The notes beneath the pieces are model-generated. The model did no database searches. It was given only the letters and a program-made list of their open reading frames with translations, and was not told where the DNA came from. A program made the translations under genes and the position numbers. Shown here piece by piece: positions 16,910 through 24,900 of a stretch of 64,000 nt of DNA (position 1 is the stretch's first letter; each line of letters opens with the position of its first letter). The stretch is from NCBI GenBank assembly GCA_017308575.1, contig JAFKEQ010000006.1, forward strand, positions 67,001 through 131,000, in the 5' to 3' direction. This stretch comes from Afipia sp. Lineage in GTDB: Bacteria > Pseudomonadota > Alphaproteobacteria > Rhizobiales > Xanthobacteraceae.

Positions 16910-17641
16910 TTGGCAACAGCAAAGGCAACCAAGCGGCCGGACCGCAAAAGAGGCGGTAGCGCTACCGGTTCCCGGCCGTGGACTAAAACCGATGCGTCTG
17001 ACCGCATTTCCGAGCAAACGATGACCGATCGGGCCTACGCCGAGCTCGAAGAAATGATCGTAACGCTGCGCCTCGAGCCCGGCACTGTCTTGTCGGAAGC
17101 GGTGCTGGCGAAGTTGCTCAAGATTGGCCGGACGCCGATCCGGGAGGCGCTCCAGCGGTTGTCGCGAGACGGACTGGTGAACATTTTGCCTCGCCGGGGC
17201 ATCCTGGTGTCGGAGATCAATCTGCACAGCCAGTTGCGCTTATTGGAAGTGCGCCGGGAGCTCGAACGCCTGATGGCCCGCGCGGCAGCGGAGCGTGCCA
17301 ACGATCAAGAACGAATGAAGTTCTCCACCATCGCAGCCAGCATGAAACGTGCGTCGCTGGAAGCCGATGCCATGGCCTTCATGCGGCTGGATCAGGAATT
17401 CAATGCCCTGATTTCGACGGCCGCCCGCAATGAATTCGCCAGCCGGTCCATGGGGCTGATGCACGGCCTGTCGAGACGCTTCTGGTATCAGCACTATCGC
17501 GAAGCCGCCGATCTGCCGCTTGCGGCGCGATTGCATGCCGAGGTCGCCGAAGCCATTGCAAAGGGCGACCCGGACCGGGCTGGCGCAGCTTCGGACAGAC
17601 TGGTCGGCTATATCGCAAGTTTCGCGCGATCCACGCTTTGA
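16910..17641 (+). CDS. GntR family regulator, FCD subfamily (second copy)
   Basis: A 243-residue regulator with TTG start at 16910 and GGAG at 16897-16900. After a basic N-terminal tail of about 35 residues comes the winged helix with KIGRTPIREALQRL and the wing ILPRRGILV, then the FCD effector domain. The recognition helix is almost the same as in the protein at 9277, so both may read the same palindrome. It stands alone, downstream of the importer operon and convergent with the alcohol dehydrogenase gene. It may answer to a different intermediate. No copy of the shared operator was found in its own 218-bp upstream gap. Confidence 0.85.
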   Translation: MATAKATKRPDRKRGGSATGSRPWTKTDASDRISEQTMTDRAYAELEEMIVTLRLEPGTVLSEAVLAKLLKIGRTPIREALQRLSRDGLVNILPRRGILVSEINLHSQLRLLEVRRELERLMARAAAERANDQERMKFSTIAASMKRASLEADAMAFMRLDQEFNALISTAARNEFASRSMGLMHGLSRRFWYQHYREAADLPLAARLHAEVAEAIAKGDPDRAGAASDRLVGYIASFARSTL

Positions 17642-17651
17642 CGCGGTGTCG

Positions 17652-18761
17652 CTAGAACTCAATAACGGTGCGGATTGTCTTTCCGGCGCGCAGAAGTTCA
17701 AAACCTTCATTGATGGATTCGAGCTTCATGCGGTGGGTGATCAGTTCGTCCAGTTTTAGGCGTCCCTCAAGATAGGCCTTTGCGAGCAGCGGAAAATCAC
17801 GTCTCGGCCTTGCGCCGCCATAACTCGAGCGCCGAAGCCGTTTCTCTCCCATCAGGGAGCCCCATCGGAAATTCACATCCTTGGTCACGTCGATCTTGCC
17901 CAGCCATATGACCTGACCGCCCAGGCGAACAGCTTCCGTCGTTTGGCGGAAGGCTGTCGGATGACCGGCGGACTCGAGCACGACATCGACGCCGCGGCCG
18001 CTGGTCGTGCCGCGCGCAGCCTCGATAGGGTCTTCCCTTGTGGCATTGACGCATTGAGTTGCGCCGACACGCGACGCGATCTGCAGCTTTGCGTCATCAA
18101 GATCGACTGCGATGATAGAACCCGCGCCGGCAAGCCTTGCACCCTGAATGGCTGCGAGCCCAACTGCGCCGCAGCCGAAAACCATGACAGTATCGCCCTG
18201 GCGGATATCCGCGACGTTCAAGGCGCCGCCGACGCCGGTCATGACACCGCAGCCGATCAGGCAGGAGCGGTCGAACGGAATCTCCTTCGGCACCACGATC
18301 GCCTGCTGGGCAGGGACCACGCAATATTCGGCAAACGTCCCAAGAAACATCAGGTGAGTGAGAGGTGATCCCGATGTCAAAGTAGCTTTCGATGTGCCGT
18401 CGAAATGCATACCGCGTGGCCCGGCTTCGATATAAGCATCGCACAGGATGGGTTGATCGCGGTCGCACTGAAAGCAATGGCCGCAATGCGGATTCCACGA
18501 CAGCACGACGTGATCGCCGATCTTGAGATTGATCACATCTCGGCCGATCTCTTCGATGACGCCCGACGCTTCATGGCCGAGCACCATCGGCAATGGATTG
18601 CGAAGGGAGCCGTCGATCACTTCAAGATCGGTATGGCAAAGGCTGCTGGCGCGAATCCGTACCCTGACATCGTCCGGCCCGACCGATGCACCTGTCACCG
18701 TCTCGATCGCCAGCGGCGTGCCAACCTTGTGCAGCACGGCTGCGCGAAAGCCTGAACTCAT
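17652..18761 (-). CDS. zinc-dependent alcohol dehydrogenase (MDR family)
   Basis: A 369-residue medium-chain dehydrogenase of the class III-like group. Catalytic zinc ligands are in SSLCHTDLEV (Cys near 42) and LGHEASGVIEE (His, Glu), and structural-zinc cysteines are in CGHCFQCDRDQPILC. The Rossmann motif FGCGAVGLAA near residue 200 is followed by the acidic VDLDD, which favours NAD. It oxidises an alcohol to an aldehyde or ketone. It is the last gene of a minus-strand operon led by a membrane hydroxylase, so the alcohol may be that enzyme's product. The gap to the preceding gene is 38 bp. Confidence 0.87.
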   Translation of the reverse strand: MSSGFRAAVLHKVGTPLAIETVTGASVGPDDVRVRIRASSLCHTDLEVIDGSLRNPLPMVLGHEASGVIEEIGRDVINLKIGDHVVLSWNPHCGHCFQCDRDQPILCDAYIEAGPRGMHFDGTSKATLTSGSPLTHLMFLGTFAEYCVVPAQQAIVVPKEIPFDRSCLIGCGVMTGVGGALNVADIRQGDTVMVFGCGAVGLAAIQGARLAGAGSIIAVDLDDAKLQIASRVGATQCVNATREDPIEAARGTTSGRGVDVVLESAGHPTAFRQTTEAVRLGGQVIWLGKIDVTKDVNFRWGSLMGEKRLRRSSYGGARPRRDFPLLAKAYLEGRLKLDELITHRMKLESINEGFELLRAGKTIRTVIEF

Positions 18762-18799
18762 GTGCCTGTTTCCGGTGAGCAGTCCGCTGGAGCGATATA

Positions 18800-19096
18800 T
18801 TATGCGTTGAGAGCCTTGATGGAATTATCGATGTCCTCGGAGGTCAGCTCCCAGACATTGTCGAAGTTCGCTACGATGTTCTTCATGAACGGTTCGTGCA
18901 GCGCCTTGGCTCGGTTGGCGTCGTTCAGGTGATGGTAAAGCAGCGCAAATGCCAGTTGCGCGGGCTCCGGTCCCTCGTAACTCCACTCGAAGCCACGATC
19001 GGTAAGGGAAAACTTGTCGTAATAAGGCGACAACGGCTTGCCGTCCGCCGATACCGCGATTCCGTCGATTGTTCTGTCCCCGACATAATGAGTCAT
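18800..19096 (-). CDS. DUF6166-like small protein
   Basis: A 98-residue soluble protein starting MTHYVGDRTIDGIAV at ATG 19096, with GGGAGG in the proper place upstream; the much longer open frame reaching 19453 overlaps other genes and is rejected. The FEWSYEGPEPAQLAFALL segment resembles DUF6166 proteins, small acidic proteins of unknown function. It lies 17 bp after the 65-residue membrane protein gene and 38 bp before the alcohol dehydrogenase gene. It may be an accessory factor for the hydroxylase system; no activity can be assigned. Confidence 0.65.
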   Translation of the reverse strand: MTHYVGDRTIDGIAVSADGKPLSPYYDKFSLTDRGFEWSYEGPEPAQLAFALLYHHLNDANRAKALHEPFMKNIVANFDNVWELTSEDIDNSIKALNA

Positions 19097-19113
19097 ATCA
19101 AACGCCTCCCAGC

Positions 19114-19311
19114 TTACGATTTGATGCGCCGGTCGCCGTCGCCCTTCTTCATCACTTCCGGGAAAACCCACATGGCGATGGTGGCGAACACTCCAAGAAA
19201 CGCGACGGCATAGCTCGGGCCAACCTTGCCCGCGTGCGCCATATAGAAGTAAGCCGCAGCGGCTGTGAGCAGGCAGCCGACGGAAAGAAGAAATTTGATG
19301 CGATGAGGCAT
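19114..19311 (-). CDS. 65-residue two-helix membrane protein
   Basis: A short protein with two hydrophobic helices (about residues 6-26 and 32-52) joined by a short loop, and a basic C-terminal tail KKGDGDRRIKS. I do not recognise a family. It lies in the hydroxylase operon with a 24-bp gap from the preceding gene, which supports it being real. It may be a small subunit or assembly partner of the membrane enzyme. Confidence 0.6.
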   Translation of the reverse strand: MPHRIKFLLSVGCLLTAAAAYFYMAHAGKVGPSYAVAFLGVFATIAMWVFPEVMKKGDGDRRIKS

Positions 19312-19335
19312 GTGTCGTCTCCAGAACGGAAAAGA

Positions 19336-19734
19336 TCAGGCGATTGATTTCAGAAGCGACGTCACCGGGTTGGATGTGAATACGCTGAAGGCGGCCAAGG
19401 TTGCTGCAAGGATAATCCCCGTGACGACCAGGCCCGCCGAGCTGTTTCGCCATCGTTCCGGAATCGCCTGAAAGGGCTCGGGAATGAACAGAAACAAAAG
19501 ACCGCCGACGATCACGATGCTGCTCCAGCGCAACTCAGCGGCTGCATAGAAGCAGGCGCTGAGCAGCAGGGCGATCCAGAGCGCTGTACTCACGATCACG
19601 AGTGAAGCGGGAATGTTCGTGGCCCGCGATTCAAGAGGATACATTCCAGCGAGTTGAAGAAAGCCGAGACAGCACACGCTCCAAAGGACGATAAACCAGA
19701 CAAGCTGCACGATATTGGGTTCAAGCTGGCTCAT
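19336..19734 (-). CDS. 132-residue multi-pass membrane protein of unknown function
   Basis: The protein has four predicted membrane helices (near residues 8-28, 42-62, 70-86 and 102-120), with a MYPLESRATN loop after the first and an amphipathic PEPFQAIPERWRN loop between the third and fourth. No family is recognised. It lies between the di-iron hydroxylase and a small membrane protein, with 24-bp gaps on each side. The spacing and order suggest a membrane complex, for example an electron-transfer or scaffold subunit, but no heme or iron-sulfur ligands are visible. Confidence 0.65.
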   Translation of the reverse strand: MSQLEPNIVQLVWFIVLWSVCCLGFLQLAGMYPLESRATNIPASLVIVSTALWIALLLSACFYAAAELRWSSIVIVGGLLFLFIPEPFQAIPERWRNSSAGLVVTGIILAATLAAFSVFTSNPVTSLLKSIA

Positions 19735-19758
19735 TGGCGGTCCCGGTTTCCACTCTGT

Positions 19759-20550
19759 TCAGGCTTTGGTTTGCTGAAGCGTTGCCGTCGCCACGCGTGG
19801 CGTCCGTGCGGTCTTGCGCATGTTTGTCTTCACATACCGCGTGCTGTAGCCGTTGAAGATGTGGCCGAGCAGGCCTCGATCGAGATCGGAAGTTCCGAAT
19901 ACATAATCCATGACCGGGAAGGTCAGGTTCATGTTGCGCTCCATCATGATCGATTGGTTGTGGTGGGCGGTGTGATGCCGGCGGATCGTGTTCACGAACG
20001 GCATGTTCCGTACAAACCAGTTGTCCTCGACATGGCAGCAGAAGTGCATGAACTCGTAGATCAGGTACATCGACGTGGTGGTGGTGATTAGCAGCCAGCC
20101 GACATTCGGAGAGACGATGTATCCGGCCACAATCGCCGCCGGGATCGACATAAAGGTGAAGACAACGAGGGCGTAAGGCGGGAAGAACGTGACGCGCCAG
20201 TCGTGATGGTCGGCGAAACGCATTTCCTCTTCGGTGAAGAACTGGTGATGCATAAGCGTGTGCCGGCTGTAGACCGCGCGCAACACCGGGATATTGGAAG
20301 GGCGATGCATCACGTAGCGGTGCACGGCCCATTCGAAGAAATTTGCGATCAAGAAAACGACCGGGACCGTCAGCAATTCCCACGGGCGCACGTCGCGCAT
20401 GTTGGCGATGTAGATGTAAAGCGCAGTGAAGCCGATCGTGTAAATCAGCAGGACGTGGAGCCAGCCGTTATACCAGCCGGCCACACGCTCCCGGTAGGTT
20501 GCCCGGTACTTTCGCTGCCTGTCTGCCATGACGCTTTGTGCGAGTTCCAT
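19759..20550 (-). CDS. membrane di-iron hydroxylase (fatty acid hydroxylase/sterol desaturase superfamily)
   Basis: A 263-residue integral membrane enzyme of the FA_hydroxylase superfamily. The histidine boxes that bind two irons are all present: HRYVMH (near residue 98), HTLMHHQF (near 116), HFCCH (near 190) and RRHHTAHHN (near 213). Hydrophobic stretches lie before and between them. Such enzymes use O2 to hydroxylate or desaturate lipids, sterols or carotenoids. It is the first gene of the 20550-17652 operon, with AGGAG before ATG 20550 and the shared operator 22 bp upstream. It likely performs the first oxidative attack, feeding the alcohol dehydrogenase. Confidence 0.85.
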   Translation of the reverse strand: MELAQSVMADRQRKYRATYRERVAGWYNGWLHVLLIYTIGFTALYIYIANMRDVRPWELLTVPVVFLIANFFEWAVHRYVMHRPSNIPVLRAVYSRHTLMHHQFFTEEEMRFADHHDWRVTFFPPYALVVFTFMSIPAAIVAGYIVSPNVGWLLITTTTSMYLIYEFMHFCCHVEDNWFVRNMPFVNTIRRHHTAHHNQSIMMERNMNLTFPVMDYVFGTSDLDRGLLGHIFNGYSTRYVKTNMRKTARTPRVATATLQQTKA

Positions 20551-21068
20551 TTTGCCGGCTCCTGAGAACAGTGAACTGACATATCAGTAACATATTAACT
20601 CGGGGCGCGCAAATGAGTTTGGTTGGAAGCTGCAATAAAGGCTTCGTATCGAGCGCTTTGGAGAGAGGCGTTTTCGTTCGCGGCGATCCGGATGCATCGG
20701 GCTGCAGAGGCGTGAGCGCCGCTTTATTTACGGCGAGATCGATTGAGGTAGATGCTTGCCCGATGGGTTTGATGGTTTCCGTCGTAGGCAATGCCGCCTG
20801 GGGACCGGGGATGATTCCGAATTCGATACCCATGGTGACATCGGCACGCTTCCGCTCATAAGCGACCACGTTGACGCAACTGCGCTTCGATCGAGGAGGG
20901 TGGCGGCGACGTGGCCGTAATGAACCTGAAGGGGCAGTAACGCCTCCGCGACGGCCGAGATAGAGGCGCGCGCCATGGTTGTCCCAATGGGGACATCACC
21001 ACGAATGTCTCACAGTGAACGAAATCTCCGGCAGTCGTAAGGCGCTGAAATGTAAGGAAAATATTTAA
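20551..21068. other. intergenic stretch between hydroxylase operon and tRNA-Met
   Basis: The first 60 bases hold the promoter and operator of the hydroxylase operon. The rest (20620-21000) has minus-strand frames with some coding-like character, for example MGIEFGIIPGPQAAL from about 20831 and LPLQVHYGHVAATLLDR from about 20930, but each is short and lacks a recognised domain. It may be a decayed gene. Nothing else is recognisable. Confidence 0.4.
20572..20612 (-). promoter_or_regulatory. shared GntR-type operator, copy 3, with promoter
   Basis: On the minus strand the site reads TACTGATATGTCAGTTCA (20589-20572), with the perfect palindrome CTGA-TATG-TCAG. A -35 like TTGCGC (20612-20607) lies 17 bp upstream of TACTGA, which would be the -10. 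This is the same arrangement as copy 2, with the operator covering the -10. Confidence 0.6.
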
Positions 21069-21145
21069 TGGTAGCGAGAGAGGGACTCGAACCCCCGACC
21101 CCAGGATTATGATTCCCGTGCTCTAACCAGCTGAGCTACCTCGCC
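21069..21145 (-). tRNA. tRNA-Met (anticodon CAT, elongator)
   Basis: The minus strand begins GGCGAGGTAGCTCAGCTGG and folds as a full cloverleaf of 77 bases including an encoded CCA. The anticodon stem is CGGGA/TCCTG around loop ATCATAA, giving CAT. The T-loop is TTCGAGT. The first base pair is G-U rather than the C-A mismatch of initiator tRNA, so it is an elongator (or possibly a lysidine-modified Ile) tRNA. Confidence 0.95.
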
Positions 21146-21305
21146 ACGGGTCGGACCGCCTTCGCGGTCGCGAACGGCCGCATATAAGAAGTCACCCAAA
21201 TGCCTGTCAAGCAATGACTGGCCTTGGCGGCAGGAATGGCCATCCGATTGGCTCTGCAAGCATAATGTCTTTCCATCCGGGGCACGAACGGGGCACGAAG
21301 CCGCT

Positions 21306-21668
21306 TTATTTCGGCCTCACCGAGGGATCGCCGCCGGGGCTGCCGGGCGGCGGAATCACCGGCATGGTCCCACCCTGCGGCGCTGGCGCGTGCATGTCCT
21401 GATCGATCCCGGGCGGCGGACACAACACGCCGTCGGATTTTGCCAGCCTGTCGCCGAGGGATTCAGCCCGTCCGGTGGTCGATCCGCGCGGCGCAACGGT
21501 GCCCTCCCGCGGCACCGCCTCGGTGGGGGTGCAGTTTGTGGCGCGATCGGGATTGGGCGGCGCGGTCTGTGCAGGCGGCGTCGCGAGCGCGGGCGGCGCC
21601 TGTGCAAACGACACCACCGGCATCATCGCCAGTGCGCAACCGGCAGCTATCGTGAGTTTTACCATCAT
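21306..21668 (-). CDS. small secreted proline-rich protein
   Basis: A 120-residue protein with a Sec signal peptide (MMVKLTIAAGCALAMMPVV... cleaved after SFA). The mature part is low in complexity, rich in Pro, Gly and Ala, with two cysteines (ATNCTP and VLCPPP). The central TGRAESLGDRLAKSDGVLCPPP stretch is the only ordered-looking part and has the look of a conserved hypothetical protein of Bradyrhizobium relatives. The function is unknown; a periplasmic location is likely. It stands alone between tRNA-Met and the glycan gene. Confidence 0.65.
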   Translation of the reverse strand: MMVKLTIAAGCALAMMPVVSFAQAPPALATPPAQTAPPNPDRATNCTPTEAVPREGTVAPRGSTTGRAESLGDRLAKSDGVLCPPPGIDQDMHAPAPQGGTMPVIPPPGSPGGDPSVRPK

Positions 21669-21947
21669 GGAAAAGAAACGGCCTGGAAGCTCCGATGTTC
21701 CCTCACTCTGAGATTGCGCGGCCGATGGAGCCGGTTAAAAGCTTTCCAGATCATGCGATTAAGCTTGGCAACAGCTTGAGCCGGTATCTGCCGACAGGTA
21801 AAAACCTGCTTAAGGCTATCCCCGCGATGAAGCTCTTCCGTTGTCCGGTCCCGGCGCGACTGAGAAGCGAACAGAACTGATCAATATTGCCGGTCAGGGC
21901 TGCTTCCGAATGTCGCCATAAAGCGCTGCGTATTTTGAAGACCGATA

Positions 21948-24900
21948 ATGAGAAGAAGATTTGGTATGGTATTTTCCGGTTCGACCGAGCAGCGCGAAGA
22001 GCGATCGATGGTCGGGCGGATTATCGTCGTGGCGCCGGCTGGTCCCGGCAGCAAGGATGACGAAGGCAGGCTTCTCGGGGCCCTGCAGGTTTTGAAATCT
22101 GTCCCGGTTCATCTGCTCAATCCCGAAACAGGATCTCTCTGGACCGATGTTCTGGGCGCGAGCGATGACGTGTCGTCCGTCACCGAGCAGCAGGGTGCGC
22201 TCACGGATTTTCTTCCGAATGTTCGCTCCACCGACGCGGTGTTGATCGTCGGCGCTGATGTCACCGAAGGAGCTTACGATCCGGACCTCTTTCTCGAGAA
22301 ACTGGATTTTCTGAAAGAGACGCTGTCGCGCGGTGCGCGCGGCGTCATCATGTGTTCGCTCGGCCCCGATGTCGACCAGCGGATTGTAAGCAGGCTGAAG
22401 GAACTACCGACTGCGAACGTGTTTTTGCGCGACGCCCGATCGTTCGAGAACTACGCGCAACAGGTGGGAACGAACGCCGAGTTTTTTCCTGATCTGTCGT
22501 ATGTTCCGTCCGATCTTCAGGATCGCCATGGCGATGCGGATCTGACGGCCTGGATTTCCCGCATCCGCGAGCGTGGCGGGAAAATCGTCGGTCTCAATTT
22601 CAGCGAAAGCATGTTTCGCTCGTTTTCCGATGAGCGAACTGATGAAGCCCGTTCCGCCTTGGTCGGAAGTGTCATTCGTGGAATTCTCAAAGCCGCCCCC
22701 GATGCGTGTTTCGTTCTGATCTCAAACGGCAGCAGGGCATGGCAAGATCATCCGTCGGATGACACGTATCAGACGTTGGCGGCGGGTATCCTGCAAGACT
22801 TCGTCGGCGCTGACAGGTTTGCTGTTCAAAATCCGTTGCGATCGTATAGCGACAATATCGTGCTCATGAGATGTCTCGATCTTCTGATCACGGGACGTTG
22901 GTCGCTTGCGCATGCGGCTGCCCGGCAGGGCACTCTGCCGTTAATGATGACGGGTTTGGAACGTCACCGTTCGTCAAAGGACGAAACGCGCGGAATGTTT
23001 GGGACGATTCGTGAGACCGGCTCCTGCACGGTCGACGCGATTGAAGATTTGGAGGCCGCGGTCCGGTGGGTGCAGGAGCGGATGCCTTCCCTTGAAGGTC
23101 AGCTCGATCAGTGGAACGGAATTTGGCGTTTCGAGGAAGGGGCTTTGCGCCCGATGCTTCTTCGCTCGCTCGGATTATCCACGGCGCCTCCGGGTGGCGA
23201 CGAAATGTTTGTCGCCAATTCGCGTCAGCGCGATGTCGGCCACCGTCTGGCGTTGAAACAGAGCGAGCAGCCGCCGGGCCGGAATGCACCATGGGAATCC
23301 CCCGAAGTTCGGCAGTTGAAGTACGAGCGGAGCAGGCTGCAGATGGCCGCCGACGCGCTCGTGATCGAAACGGATCGGCTCGCTCATAGAGTGGCTCGCA
23401 CTTATAGCCGGCCGTCCATTTCGATCGAGCGCGTTTTCCAGCGCGTTGTGCTCAAGCTGGTTCTGCTTCTTGAGCCTGTGTTGTCGAGGCGAACTGCCAG
23501 CCGATTCCGGCGCTCCGTCAGAAAACGCACGCCAGCCTTCTTTCTGTCGGAATGGGCTGAATTCGCGGCGCATATCGGCGCCCTGGCAGGCCTTTCGATT
23601 CAAGTGCCTTCGACTCCGCAGCGCGAGAGAGCCAACCCGTCCACTGTCGTGTACCGGCTGCTGCGGTTGCTATCCAAACTCTCTCGCCCGTTGTCTCCAC
23701 GGCAGGCGGAAAAGCTTCGCCGGTCTGCCGAGAAGCGCAATCCATTGCGGTCGCATTCGTCGATTGCGGCGATGAGTTCGGCAAGCGTGCAAAGCGTGGA
23801 TATGATCGATGCGAGTCGTGCTCGTCGTATCCTGGTGGCGGACAGCCGTCTGCCACGCGCAGATGTCTCGGCCGGTGATCGTGCGACGCTCGGGGTGATC
23901 TCGGATCTGTGCGAGATCGGATACGAAGTTGTTTTCGTTCCGGTGGACATGACTGCGATGTCGCCCGGCCTTGAAAATTTGCAGGCCTTGGGCGTCAAGG
24001 TGATTACACGGGACAGCGGTTACGCCGAGGCGGACGATTATATCCGCGCGACGGGCGGGCAGTTCGGGGCCTTCTACTTCGTCCGCCTCGATGTCGCCGA
24101 AACCCTTCTCGTTGCCGCGCGTCAGGCGGCGCCGGATGCGCGGATCATCTTTCATGCGCCGGATCTCTATTCGCTGCGGGAAAGCCGCGGGGCGGGGCTG
24201 AGCGGGAACGCTGCCGAGACAAAACTCGCCGGGCAGACCAAGGCTCGCGAAACGGCCATCTTGCAGGCTGTCGATCATGTGGCGCTCGTCAGCCCCGCGG
24301 AAGTCCCGCACGTGAAAGACATCGTATCGCTCGACAAGATATCGGTTTTCCCCGCGCTGTATTGCTCTGTCGTCCCTGATCCGCCCGGCTATCTGCCGCG
24401 CCAGCATCTGTTCTTCCTCGGTGGCTTTGCGCACACGCCGAATATCGGAGCAGCCGTTTGGTTCGTCGAGAATGTCTGGCCCACCATCCATGCGACGCTT
24501 CCCGACGTCGAGTTTCATATCATCGGCGCAGAAGCGCCGGAGCAAATCGTCGAACTGGGAAATCGCCCCGGTGTGCGTTTTGTCGGTTACGTGCCTGACC
24601 TCGATCCGGTGCTGGCGAGTTACCGGCTCAGCGTTGCGCCGCTCTTGTTCGGCGCGGGCATCAAGGGAAAGCTCGGAATGGCGATGGGGGCAGGCGTTCC
24701 ATCGGTCGTGACCACCATCGCGGCGGAAGGCATGAACATCGTCGATGGCTATCATGCTCTCGTCCGCGACGATCCGGCTCTATTCGCGGAAGCCGTTGTT
24801 CGCCTGTATCAGGATGAAAATCTGTGGACACGGGTCGCGCATGGCGGCCGGGCGCTGGTCGAAGGGAATTTCGGCGCTGTTGCCAATCAGGCTTCTTGCC

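Noticed and set aside
18800..19453. 217-residue version of the DUF6166 gene
   Set aside because: It overlaps two other genes and begins with a poor region; ATG 19096 has a good ribosome-binding site and gives the family length.
20613..20861. 82-residue plus-strand frame starting MSLVGSCNKG
   Set aside because: No domain, no ribosome-binding site, and lies in a probably decayed region.
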